Positions 41,851 through 49,304 of a stretch of 64,000 nt of DNA are shown one piece after another. Where the stretch lies: NCBI GenBank assembly GCA_934271715.1, contig CAKQRZ010000008.1, forward strand, positions 1-64,000. The letters run 5' to 3'. The notes under the pieces are model-generated. The model was not told where the DNA came from, did not search any database, and saw nothing but the letters and a program-made list of their open reading frames with translations. The position numbers and the translations under genes are program-made. Position 1 is the stretch's first letter. Each line of letters begins with the position of its first letter. The DNA comes from an uncultured Alphaproteobacteria bacterium (GTDB lineage Bacteria; Pseudomonadota; Alphaproteobacteria; RF32; CAG-239).

Positions 41851-42317
41851 TATTCAGCCTCCCTGCTCTGTCTTAAGACCGGACGGTTCTTCAGCGCTTC
41901 TGCCCGAATGCGGGCTTCTTCTTTAGCCCAGTTTTCCGGATTCCAAATCTGGAATTTACGCCCCTTGCCGACAAAAACCGCCGAATCCGTAATACCGGCA
42001 TGCTGTAAAAGCTTGTCGGTCAAAACGATTCGCCCGGTACTGTCAAACGGAAAACGCTTGGCATCGCCGAAAATCAAATTAGTCAGGTTATCCTGAGTTT
42101 CCGAAAAGAAATCCGTGGAATTTTCAATTTCTGTTGCCAGCTTATCCAGCGTATCTTCCAAGCAGCCCTCAATGCAAGGCGCGCTCAGGCTGCGGTAGCA
42201 AACAATTTCTGTTGACAATTCTTTAACGATTGCACGGTAATCTGACGGCAAAGAGACGCGTCCTTTAGCGTCTACTTTGTTGGTTATGGTATCCATAAAG
42301 AGAAAAACTTTTCTCAT
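41850..42317 (-). CDS. mraZ: Transcriptional regulator MraZ
   Basis: A 155-residue protein with two SpoVT/AbrB-type domains: TNKVDAKGRVSLPSDYRAIV (about residues 11-30) and KRFPFDSTGRIVLTDKLLQHAG (about 87-110). It binds repeats in its own promoter and represses the division cluster. The preferred start is MRKVF or the later MDTITN; GGAA precedes the first. The four boxes upstream fit autoregulation. Confidence 0.93.
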   Translation of the reverse strand: MRKVFLFMDTITNKVDAKGRVSLPSDYRAIVKELSTEIVCYRSLSAPCIEGCLEDTLDKLATEIENSTDFFSETQDNLTNLIFGDAKRFPFDSTGRIVLTDKLLQHAGITDSAVFVGKGRKFQIWNPENWAKEEARIRAEALKNRPVLRQSREAE

Positions 42318-42347
42318 GTCAGATTCCTTTCGGGTTAATTCTTATTT

Positions 42348-42387
42348 ATGGTATATCATGGTAATTTATGGGTTTCAATGGTATTTT
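42348..42387 (-). promoter_or_regulatory. MraZ boxes overlapping the mraZ promoter
   Basis: Four direct repeats ATGG(T/G)(A/T) begin at 42348, 42358, 42368 and 42378, exactly 10 nt apart. On the minus strand TTGAAA (42378-42373) and TATACC (42355-42350), 17 nt apart, form a promoter that lies inside these repeats, about 30 nt upstream of the mraZ ATG. MraZ is known to bind TGGG-type repeats of 10-bp period in its own promoter. Confidence 0.75.
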
Positions 42388-42539
42388 TTAGCGTTTTATT
42401 AACTGTTCTTATTTTGTTCATATAAAAAATCACAAACAATTTAAAACACTCCGTAAAAACAGAGTGATATCTGTCAAAATTTTTTTTAAAATAATTAACA
42501 ATATAAAGTTTTGTTAAGATTCCGATTCTAAAAGTTTAA

Positions 42540-42590
42540 AAAAAATAAACCCTCGGTTCCTTATTCAGAAACGGAGGATTTATTTTTTAG
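42540..42590 (-). terminator. Terminator of the gene at 42591
   Basis: On the minus strand AAATCCTC-GTTTC and GGAAC-GAGGGTTT pair around TGAATAA, followed by ATTTTTTTT. Confidence 0.7.
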
Positions 42591-43265
42591 TTAGCGCAGG
42601 CTGTAATTTTCAAAAAACTCAGAAAAATCTTCAGTTTCCAAGTTGTTTTCAAAAATCTGGCTCTTAGCTGTCAGCAATTTAGCGTTGCTCCAGCCCTGCT
42701 TATAAAGCTGCTCTTCGCAGACCGAAACATTTGGACGCTTCAAATCCAGACGCTGCACATCCTGAGCATACAGAGCAACAAACTGAATAACTTTCATTGC
42801 GCAATAGTCGCGCAGCATTGCTCCCACATGAAAGTTTGGCAAATACTGACGCAAATCCTGCACAACCTCCTTATAATAAGGATTGCTGTCAACATCCGGA
42901 GTTTCTTCGGACTGTAACTGGATTTTGCTGCCGAGTCTGTCAAGCAGTCGTTTCACGCTCTTGCAGTTAAAACGGTCTGTACCGATAAAGCGGTTAGACG
43001 TGCCGTACAGCACATGGCGCTCATAGATACGCACGACAATTTGAAACAATCTGACCAAAAGTTCAAAGTTTGCCTGCTTGCCGTTTCCGCGCACTCTCAT
43101 AAAATACAGAGCAAAAAGCGGAGCGCGGGCATAAATAGGCATTTGCCGGATAATCTCTTCCAGATTGGTGCGTTCCGAAAACTTAGCTGTTGCCACATAG
43201 CGGTTAATAGCAAGCTGCAGCTGAGTATCAACATTTGTCTCAGCAAAATGATTAAGCTGTTCCAT
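42591..43265 (-). CDS. Unknown protein, family X member 1
   Basis: A 224-residue soluble protein with no known domain that I recognise. The stretch MPIYARAPLFALYFMRVRGN...FELLVRLFQIVVRIYERH (residues about 45-85) is clearly related to the protein at 44111 (MPICARMPLELVWYV...FNFLFKLYQIALQLYHH), so the two are paralogues. The start codon has no Shine-Dalgarno sequence and the leader is AT-rich (TTTTAAATTATTG). It has its own promoter region and terminator. Its base context suggests an accessory origin. Confidence 0.6.
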   Translation of the reverse strand: MEQLNHFAETNVDTQLQLAINRYVATAKFSERTNLEEIIRQMPIYARAPLFALYFMRVRGNGKQANFELLVRLFQIVVRIYERHVLYGTSNRFIGTDRFNCKSVKRLLDRLGSKIQLQSEETPDVDSNPYYKEVVQDLRQYLPNFHVGAMLRDYCAMKVIQFVALYAQDVQRLDLKRPNVSVCEEQLYKQGWSNAKLLTAKSQIFENNLETEDFSEFFENYSLR

Positions 43266-43346
43266 AGTAACAATAATTTAAAATGAATAATTAAATGATA
43301 AGGCGATTATATAACCTTTATTGCAAATATCAAGAATTTTGTACAA

Positions 43347-43384
43347 AAAAACTTTCGCACCGTTTCGGCACGAAAGTTTTAATC
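43347..43384 (-). terminator. Terminator of the gene at 43409
   Basis: On the minus strand AAAACTTTCG-CCGAAACGG-CGAAAGTTTT, followed by TTTTGT. Confidence 0.8.
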
Positions 43385-43408
43385 TTTTAGTTTAGCAAAA
43401 TTCTGCGG

Positions 43409-43987
43409 TTACATAATAACCGGAGAAGACATTTTCCAAATCAAGCGCGCATAACAAGCATCGCCTACAAACTTGCCGCAAGCGTTCTCGTAATGATTCT
43501 TCAGGCTATAGGCCAGACCGTAGCTTTCTGTGGCCTTGTCGCGGGTCCAGTAGTCTCCGTTTTCATCCAGAGGCTCAGCCGCAACACCGCGTTTCTGCAA
43601 AAACTTCATAACCTCATTAAAGGTACCGATGCACCACTTGCGAGCTTCCAGCACCTTAAATTCATCTACCGAAAGCAAGTCTGCTTCAGAGAGCTGAAGC
43701 GTGCTGATTTCTTTCAGCCGCTGCAATTCATGATAATCGCAGACCACCTGATTCTTGGCGATAACCACAGAACCGATAGCCGCACCCAAAATGTAGTCCT
43801 TAGCGTCTTCAATGTAATCCGAAGCGGCAAACATCAGCTTTCCCTCTATGTTATAAACCAGCGGAAGCTCCGTTTTCTCCACAGTTCCTGCCTTAAGCGA
43901 CTTGACAACCTTGCTGCAGAAATCCTCAGCAGAATAAGTCTTGTTCTTAAACTCGTCAGCAACGCTCAAAAATTCTTTAACGTTCAT
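43409..43987 (-). CDS. Unknown protein between two paralogues
   Basis: A 192-residue soluble protein (EFLSVADEFKNKTYSAEDFC, then a helical middle and WCIGTFNEVMKFLQKRGV). No family is recognised and it is not a visible paralogue of its neighbours. Its leader matches theirs in style (AACTTTTAAATTATTTTTTAT before the ATG, no ribosome-binding site), so the three genes probably share an origin or regulation. Confidence 0.55.
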   Translation of the reverse strand: MNVKEFLSVADEFKNKTYSAEDFCSKVVKSLKAGTVEKTELPLVYNIEGKLMFAASDYIEDAKDYILGAAIGSVVIAKNQVVCDYHELQRLKEISTLQLSEADLLSVDEFKVLEARKWCIGTFNEVMKFLQKRGVAAEPLDENGDYWTRDKATESYGLAYSLKNHYENACGKFVGDACYARLIWKMSSPVIM

Positions 43988-44066
43988 ATAAAAAATAATT
44001 TAAAAGTTAATAATATAAAATACGGCTGCACCATACACGCGTTTTTATGTTTTGTCAAGTTTTGAC

Positions 44067-44106
44067 AACAAAAAAATCCCGTTTTTTTTCAGAACAGGAT
44101 TTTTTT
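44067..44106 (-). terminator. Terminator of the gene at 44111
   Basis: On the minus strand AAATCCTGT and ACGGGATTT pair around an A-rich loop and are followed by TTTT. Confidence 0.65.
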
Positions 44107-44110
44107 AATC

Positions 44111-44800
44111 TTAGCAAAAACTGTGTCGGGTAAAAAACCTTTCGCTTTCTGCTTTGCTCGGCTGTTTCAAACCCACAACCATTTCATGCTGCAGCAGCTT
44201 AAACTCGCCGCGGTGATTATAATACTCACGGTCATCGGAATACAGGCGCGATCTATCCCAAGGAGATTTCTCGGCTTTGGAATATAAGGTGTTAACATCT
44301 GTTGCATACTCAGCCAGCAAAGCAGCCACTTCATCAATCAGACGCCCCAGCACGTTTTCCGGAATTTCTCTGCCGAACGCTTCTTTTATTGCTTCTGCCA
44401 CTTCTGCCCGAAAGTCCAGTATCCACATAGCCGGCTTATCGCCTCTATTTGCTGCCTCAATAAAATTCGGCTCGCAATACGGCCACATCACAGCCTCAGG
44501 AATTAAATTACTACCAAACATCAGATAGCCCATAAAATAATCCGGTTTATTTTCTCTATCCAACGGACACCTGTGATGATACAGCTGCAAAGCAATCTGA
44601 TAAAGCTTAAACAAAAAATTAAAATTATGCTTAGTCTCATCAGTCTTTTCGTTGACATACCAAACCAGCTCCAAAGGCATACGGGCGCAAATCGGCATAT
44701 TATAAAGCTCTGTAAATACCAATTCCGGCAAAGCTTGAGAGGCCACAAACTCTGCAACGTCTTTGCGTACAGCAATGTCATACTTAGATAATTCTGCCAT
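44111..44800 (-). CDS. Unknown protein, family X member 2
   Basis: A 229-residue soluble protein, paralogue of the protein at 42591 over residues about 30-80, with a longer charged C-terminus (DDREYYNHRGEFKLLQHEMVV). No family is recognised. No Shine-Dalgarno sequence; leader is AT-rich. Separate terminator. Confidence 0.6.
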   Translation of the reverse strand: MAELSKYDIAVRKDVAEFVASQALPELVFTELYNMPICARMPLELVWYVNEKTDETKHNFNFLFKLYQIALQLYHHRCPLDRENKPDYFMGYLMFGSNLIPEAVMWPYCEPNFIEAANRGDKPAMWILDFRAEVAEAIKEAFGREIPENVLGRLIDEVAALLAEYATDVNTLYSKAEKSPWDRSRLYSDDREYYNHRGEFKLLQHEMVVGLKQPSKAESERFFTRHSFC

Positions 44801-44897
44801 AATAGTAAAAATTTAAGTTAATAATAAAATTTATGCTGTCAGTATATGTTATTTTGTAAATTTAGCAAGATTTTTTTATTACGCACCAATTTCACAG

Positions 44898-44927
44898 TTG
44901 ACTTATGGAGCGAGGCTGGTGTAGAAT
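44898..44927 (+). promoter_or_regulatory. Conserved promoter of phase-variable pilin locus, copy 3
   Basis: TTGACT (44898-44903) and TAGAAT (44922-44927), 18-nt spacing. Confidence 0.65.
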
Positions 44928-44963
44928 AAAGATGTAAAATAACTAATTTAAGAGGAAAGAAAG

Positions 44964-45020
44964 ATGAAAAATAAGCAATCCAAAGGTCTCTCTCTCTCTC
45001 TGCAAATCCTGAACATCTGA
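44964..45020 (+). CDS. Leader ORF cut short by the TC tract, copy 3
   Basis: ATG after AAGAGGAAAGAAAG; encodes MKNKQSKGLSLSLQILNI here. With 13 or 19 nt in the tract at 44987-45001 the frame runs on through SANPEHLIKGAFSAATKVF to the pilin-like ORF ending at 45847 (about 293 residues for 13 nt). Confidence 0.5.
   Translation: MKNKQSKGLSLSLQILNI
44987..45001 (+). repeat. (TC)7T dinucleotide tract, candidate phase switch, copy 3
   Basis: 15 nt of TC in the translated leader, same length as copy 2. Confidence 0.7.
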
Positions 45021-45118
45021 TTAAAGGCGCTTTTTCTGCTGCCACAAAGGTATTTACAGAGTTTTTTGAAAAAATCAGCAAACAAGAAACTAACCTAACC
45101 AACATCGCATTTAAGGGT

Positions 45119-45847
45119 TTGGATGTCGTGCGTCAATACGCCGCACTTTTGGAGCGACGTGTACAACAAGGTACACGAGCAAGAAAAGCGCTAGCAGTGA
45201 CCCGACAGGCAAACCCGCTAGGTCGTTCTATGATAGAAATGCTGGGCGTTCTGGCGATTATCGGAGTACTGAGCGTGGGCGGGATTGCCGGTTATTCCAA
45301 AGCCATGGAAGAATATAAACTGGATAAAGCTTTAGGAGAATATTCCGGCATTGTTTACGGCTTATTAGAACATCAGGACAGCATCAAAAAATCTCAGCCT
45401 GACCAGCAAACCGGCATCGTAGATATAATGCTGGCCGTTAACTTAATTCCAAACAGCTGGACTAAATTTAACAGCATTGGCTTGCATGACGCCTACGGCA
45501 ATGAAATTTATTTTTACACCGTTTTGTCTGACTGGTCTAAAAAGATTTACTTTGATTTATATTTAGGCGGCAAAACCACTAATGCCGATAGCAAAACCGT
45601 ATCTGCAAATTTTTCAGAAAAACTATGCGTCAAGCTTTTTGACACCTTGGCCAAGCCGCTTCATCATGCTATTGACCGCGCCGGAATCAGCAGCTGGAAC
45701 GGGGAAAACAGCACCGGATTTGCCGGAGACAGTACCTGCAGTACAGGCAAAAAATGCTTAGCCGACGCAACTTTGAGCGATTTTTTAAATGCCTGCAGGC
45801 TCTGCGACAAGGCTAACACCTACTGTAACTTTGCATTTTGGTTTTAG
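45119..45847 (+). CDS. Type IV pilin-like protein behind a TC tract (probably phase-variable, OFF)
   Basis: The frame gives 242 residues from a TTG at 45119, but no ribosome-binding site is near and the frame is open upstream to the TC tract. The likely start in an ON cell is the ATG at 44964. The leader segment DVVRQYAALLERRVQQGTRA is shared with the locus at 31375. It lacks the other palindromic repeats and so is the simplest of the three. The pilin part starts LGRSMIEMLGVLAIIGVLSV and ends with the cysteine tail (TCSTGKKCLADATL, CRLCDKANTYCNFAFWF). Confidence 0.7.
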   Translation: MDVVRQYAALLERRVQQGTRARKALAVTRQANPLGRSMIEMLGVLAIIGVLSVGGIAGYSKAMEEYKLDKALGEYSGIVYGLLEHQDSIKKSQPDQQTGIVDIMLAVNLIPNSWTKFNSIGLHDAYGNEIYFYTVLSDWSKKIYFDLYLGGKTTNADSKTVSANFSEKLCVKLFDTLAKPLHHAIDRAGISSWNGENSTGFAGDSTCSTGKKCLADATLSDFLNACRLCDKANTYCNFAFWF

Positions 45848-45873
45848 CCAAACAGTTTTTCATGGCGTTCTCC

Positions 45874-46467
45874 CTATTCAATGCAACAGTCAACAGCCTT
45901 GCGGACAAAGTTCTTCATTTTGCCGAGAGGCGACGGCTCTGCCGCTGCTGAAACTTTTTCCGACGGTTCTTTGATTTCTTCTTTAGAAAATTCCTCGGCT
46001 TTGGCAGTAATTTTCTTGACTTCTTCCAAATCCGGCTCAATCCATTTCAAATCTTTGGTTTCCATCATCCCCATGTTTAAGCCCCAAAACAGGCAATACA
46101 TATCATAGGCGGTGTTAAACATTTTGTAGGCTTCTTCATCGTGGCCTAAGGTCTGCTGTTTGGTGCCGACTTCCATCAGACGCATAGAAGTTGCCAGCAA
46201 GTGCTTTGACATGCACCAAACTTCGCCCTCATAGCTCGGAATAATTTTCTGCAGCAGGTTTTTGCGGGTTTCGCGGATATCTTTTATTAAGTCATAATAA
46301 GAAGTCTTGCCGGTTTTCGCCCCCGAAAACACCAGATGCTCTTCAATAGAAATCAGGTTCATAATCGCAATGCTGAGGTCTTGGTCTGATGACAAATCCT
46401 TAGGGTTTACCTTTTTGCTTGCGTCAATTCTTTCTACAAATTCTTTTACGTTTTCTGCTTTTTTCAT
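45874..46467 (-). CDS. Conserved hypothetical helical protein
   Basis: A 197-residue, mostly helical cytosolic protein. Residues about 35-130 (EEHLVFSGAKTGKTSYYDLIKDIRETRKNLLQKI, CMSKHLLATSMRLMEVG) look like a four-helix bundle; the C-terminus is Lys/Glu-rich and ends MKNFVRKAVDCCIE. I do not recognise a family. It is followed upstream on the same strand by a membrane protein gene ending 17 nt away, so the two are probably an operon. Confidence 0.65.
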   Translation of the reverse strand: MKKAENVKEFVERIDASKKVNPKDLSSDQDLSIAIMNLISIEEHLVFSGAKTGKTSYYDLIKDIRETRKNLLQKIIPSYEGEVWCMSKHLLATSMRLMEVGTKQQTLGHDEEAYKMFNTAYDMYCLFWGLNMGMMETKDLKWIEPDLEEVKKITAKAEEFSKEEIKEPSEKVSAAAEPSPLGKMKNFVRKAVDCCIE

Positions 46468-46483
46468 GGTTTTTACTCCTTTT

Positions 46484-46987
46484 TTATAGTGGATAATAGG
46501 TTAAAATAAGACTAGCCGACAGCAGCAGCGCCACCGGCAGCACAACTTTTTCAAACGGAAAATGCGCATGATTATGGTTGCGGGCTTTCATAAACTGATA
46601 AAATTTCTGCGAATAAATATAAATAAGCGCCCCGAGAATCGCGGCAAACAGAAAGCTGTCCAGATAAAAAATGCCGATAATTTTAGGCAGATAGTTCAGC
46701 TCGCCCATATAGATAAAGCCGACCGAACTTAAAGACAGCAGCATTAAAATTGCGTCTCTGCCCGCAAAATGCCAATTTTTTTTATCAAACCACAAAATCA
46801 GCCAATAGCCGAGCAAAGCAAACATGGCTCCCGCCCAAAGCCCGACAATCTCGTCGCTGATACCCAAAGCGCGGGCGATTTCCAATGACGCCCCAATAGC
46901 CACCGTGCAGACCATGCAGGCTGGATTGGCTAATGCTGTTTTGACGCCTCCGCCTAAAATCGCCGCTAATATTAAAAATAGTTTCAT
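46484..46987 (-). CDS. Conserved membrane protein with CxxC near the N-terminus
   Basis: A 167-residue protein with four or five membrane helices. A signal-like first helix (MKLFLILAAILGGGVKTALA) is followed by NPACMVCTVAIGASLEIARALG, where the CxxC pair could bind metal or form a disulphide. A His-rich loop (ARNHNHAHFPFEK) lies near the end. No family is recognised; the CxxC and His loop hint at metal or redox work. GGAGGATAAG precedes the ATG. Operon with the gene at 45874. Confidence 0.6.
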   Translation of the reverse strand: MKLFLILAAILGGGVKTALANPACMVCTVAIGASLEIARALGISDEIVGLWAGAMFALLGYWLILWFDKKNWHFAGRDAILMLLSLSSVGFIYMGELNYLPKIIGIFYLDSFLFAAILGALIYIYSQKFYQFMKARNHNHAHFPFEKVVLPVALLLSASLILTYYPL

Positions 46988-47086
46988 TTCTTATCCTCCT
47001 ACATATTTATTTTATAATATATATTATAAATACTATGTATTAAAAATGTCAAGTATTATTTTTTATATATTTAGACAACAAAAAAA

Positions 47087-47121
47087 CACCAATCATCTTT
47101 TTAAGGATGAAAGGTGTTTTT
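47087..47121 (-). terminator. Terminator of the small gene at 47126
   Basis: AAAACACC-ATCATC and GGATGA-GGTGTTTT pair; T runs on both sides make it bidirectional. Confidence 0.75.
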
Positions 47122-47125
47122 TCTA

Positions 47126-47323
47126 TTAGCCATACGTTTCCGTGTAATCCCCATCGTCGTCGCTGCGTCCGTCACATCCTGCTAACTTGCAAATAGCGCA
47201 AACAGGGTCAATAAGAACCGTACCGATAGCTCCCACAAAAATTCCCCAAACTCGTCCGCATGCAGACATATCAGATTTTGGAGAAACAGACTCTTTCAAG
47301 AGTTGAAAACAATAGAAAGCCAT
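47126..47323 (-). CDS. Small cysteine-containing protein
   Basis: A 65-residue protein with a hydrophobic middle (GRVWGIFVGAIGTVLIDPVCAICKLAGC) and an acidic tail (RSDDDGDYTET). CAICKLAGC may bind metal or form disulphides. No family is recognised. Leader AT-rich, no ribosome-binding site, own terminator. Confidence 0.5.
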   Translation of the reverse strand: MAFYCFQLLKESVSPKSDMSACGRVWGIFVGAIGTVLIDPVCAICKLAGCDGRSDDDGDYTETYG

Positions 47324-47445
47324 AATGCTAAGTATTTAAGTGAAACAAAAAAATTAAAATCACACAATTATAAAAAATACAGATTTATTATAAGAAAATT
47401 TACTTTATCCGTCAATACTTAAACAAAAAATATAAGGAGAAAATA

Positions 47446-47832
47446 ATTAGAAAATTGACTATATTGTTTGCCGCTGCACTGCTGTGCGGCTGTCATAATA
47501 CTTTAACTCTTACTCAAGAGGAGAGCGGCAAAACCGTCATCCTTTCCGCCGGCGAAACCGCAGCCATACAGCTGCCCGAAAATCCGACAACCGGATATAG
47601 CTGGGAGTTTTTTCCGGAGCCGGAAAATCAAAATGTTATCGGCAATATAAAAGAAGAATATACGCAAGATAAAGCCGAAGCGGGTATGGTTGGAGTCGGT
47701 GGCACTAAAACCTATAGCTTTGTTGCCAAACAAAGCGGAAATATAACAATCAAAGGCTATTATTACCGCCCTTGGGAAAATAAAGACACCGGCAGCGCCG
47801 CAACCGTAAGCTATAAAATTGAGGTTCATTAA
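47446..47832 (+). CDS. Chagasin-like cysteine protease inhibitor (I42), lipoprotein
   Basis: A secreted inhibitor of papain-like cysteine proteases. The three I42 loops are all present: NPTTGYSW, GVGGTKTYSF and YRPWE. From the codon at 47446 the sequence is (M)RKLTILFAAALLCGC, a lipoprotein signal peptide with lipobox LLCGC. That codon is ATT, five nt after AAGGAGA, so the gene seems to start with a rare ATT or a mutated ATG. A TTG at 47455 is the next option but is badly spaced. Role against host or rival proteases is inferred. Confidence 0.8.
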   Translation: MRKLTILFAAALLCGCHNTLTLTQEESGKTVILSAGETAAIQLPENPTTGYSWEFFPEPENQNVIGNIKEEYTQDKAEAGMVGVGGTKTYSFVAKQSGNITIKGYYYRPWENKDTGSAATVSYKIEVH

Positions 47833-47847
47833 ATTTTATTAAAAGAC

Positions 47848-47876
47848 TTGACAAAAATAGTGAAATACGCTATCTT
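47848..47876 (+). promoter_or_regulatory. Promoter of duplicated cassette, copy 1
   Basis: TTGACA (47848-47853) and TATCTT (47871-47876) with 17-nt spacing. The region to the start codon is repeated before the second cassette at 49229. Confidence 0.65.
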
Positions 47877-47924
47877 TACGGCAAATATTTTTTATTATGT
47901 TTAATTATTTAAAACCTTTTAAAT

Positions 47925-48623
47925 ATGGATAAGGATAAAAATTTTGTATCACAGGCAAAAAAATTTTGCCGAATGATAAATGCGTTTATGCTGATTTGCC
48001 TGTTCTCGGTTATTTTTTGCAGCTGTGAAGATAATCACAAACTGAAAAATAAGTATCTTGCTTATGACAGCTGCTTAATAAAATACCGTGAGAAAAATTA
48101 TATTGATGAGGAAACTTATCAAAAATTCAAAAAAAACCCAACGACTCTAAAAGAGCTATCTGCTTTGGATTTTAAGAATATAAACGCCAAGACAGCAAAA
48201 AACAAGGCTAAACGCGACAGCTTATGCAACCTGCTGCGCAGCTTGGAATGGCAAAACCGTCAGCTGAACAATAAGCATATCGGATATTTAAGAATCAAAC
48301 GAATGTGGTATAACAGCGATACGCAGCCTTGGACTTATAGCGGCTATACTAGTGTTTATTTGTATAGCAACACCAAAGGAAGCTCCCGAATTTTAACACG
48401 CTTCGGAAGCATCGGCGGCCATACGGGAACTGCATCTTTAGATATTAAAGGCGAAGCTCATGGTATTGGAGACAATCGTTTTGACTATATCAATGTGATT
48501 CTATCCGATAACACGTTTTATCAATTTTCTACCAAAAACAATCCGGAATGGCTGCTTGTTAAAGAAGGAGACTTGGTTGAACGAAATGAAAATAATAATC
48601 TTGTTCCATTGTTTAAAAAATAA
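47925..48623 (+). CDS. Cassette protein A1, putative lipoprotein of unknown function
   Basis: A 232-residue protein. An N-terminal hydrophobic segment ends in LFSVIFCSCEDNHK, resembling a lipobox. The C-terminal ~115 residues (LRIKRMWYNSDTQPWTYSGYT, GDNRFDYINVILSDNTFYQF, ...LVPLFKK) match the end of the protein at 49305. No family is recognised. The leader TTTAATTATTTAAAACCTTT has no ribosome-binding site. It is followed six nt later by gene B1. Confidence 0.65.
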   Translation: MDKDKNFVSQAKKFCRMINAFMLICLFSVIFCSCEDNHKLKNKYLAYDSCLIKYREKNYIDEETYQKFKKNPTTLKELSALDFKNINAKTAKNKAKRDSLCNLLRSLEWQNRQLNNKHIGYLRIKRMWYNSDTQPWTYSGYTSVYLYSNTKGSSRILTRFGSIGGHTGTASLDIKGEAHGIGDNRFDYINVILSDNTFYQFSTKNNPEWLLVKEGDLVERNENNNLVPLFKK

Positions 48624-48629
48624 GTGATT

Positions 48630-49166
48630 ATGAAGAAGTTTTTTATTATTTGCACCGTTATCTTTATTGCTGTTTTTTCACAGATTACTTTTGTTTCTTG
48701 TGAAAATATGTATGTTCCGAACATACCCGATAATTATGAAGAATATCTGAAAAGATATGATTTAGAGGCAAACGGCTATAATGCTGTCATCCGTTCAATA
48801 GACTATCAGCAAAAGCAGCTTGACTATTATCGCAAATGTCTGGAAGAAAAAGGCAAACCGAAAATTGAAATTTTAAAAGTGCTTAGAACAAATTCATCTT
48901 TTGTGATGAATAACCCCGCTTATTATAACCGCACCGTCAACAATAATACTATTGTTGAAAGCGGTAAGGGCGCTGATGAAGAAGATATTTACATGCTCTA
49001 CTTGAGCGATGGTAAAATTATCAAATCCAGTCCGCGCAATAAGCCATCGTGGTTCGGCACTAAAGTAGGCGAAAAAGTGCGCAAGACTACATATTACGTT
49101 ATTAAAGCGCATGACAATGCTTTTAAACTTGATACAATAGTTGATTATACGCCGTTGTATGAATAA
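48630..49166 (+). CDS. Cassette protein B1, putative lipoprotein of unknown function
   Basis: A 178-residue protein. Signal-like start MKKFFIICTVIFIAVFSQITFVSCE with possible lipobox FVSC. The C-terminal ~100 residues (PKIEILKVLRTNSSFVMNNP, GKGADEEDIYMLYLSDGK, GTKVGEKVRKTTYY) are nearly the same as in the protein at 50304. No family is recognised. ATG at 48630 chosen, as MKK starts both B proteins. Confidence 0.65.
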   Translation: MKKFFIICTVIFIAVFSQITFVSCENMYVPNIPDNYEEYLKRYDLEANGYNAVIRSIDYQQKQLDYYRKCLEEKGKPKIEILKVLRTNSSFVMNNPAYYNRTVNNNTIVESGKGADEEDIYMLYLSDGKIIKSSPRNKPSWFGTKVGEKVRKTTYYVIKAHDNAFKLDTIVDYTPLYE

Positions 49167-49207
49167 ATAAAAAAAGAGTTCACTTTTTTAAGCGGACTCT
49201 TTTTTAT
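49166..49207 (+). terminator. Terminator of cassette 1
   Basis: AAAAAGAGTTCAC and GCGGACTCTTTTTT form the stem. A related stem ends cassette 2. Confidence 0.75.
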
Positions 49208-49228
49208 TATATTTTTTTATTAAAAAAC

Positions 49229-49257
49229 TTGACAAAAATGGCAAAAAGAGCTATTGT
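49229..49257 (+). promoter_or_regulatory. Promoter of duplicated cassette, copy 2
   Basis: TTGACA (49229-49234) and TATTGT (49252-49257), 17-nt spacing; the downstream leader to the ATG is nearly identical to copy 1. Confidence 0.6.
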
Positions 49258-49304
49258 TACGGCAAATATTTTTATTGTGTTTAATTATTTAAAATCTTTT
49301 AAAT

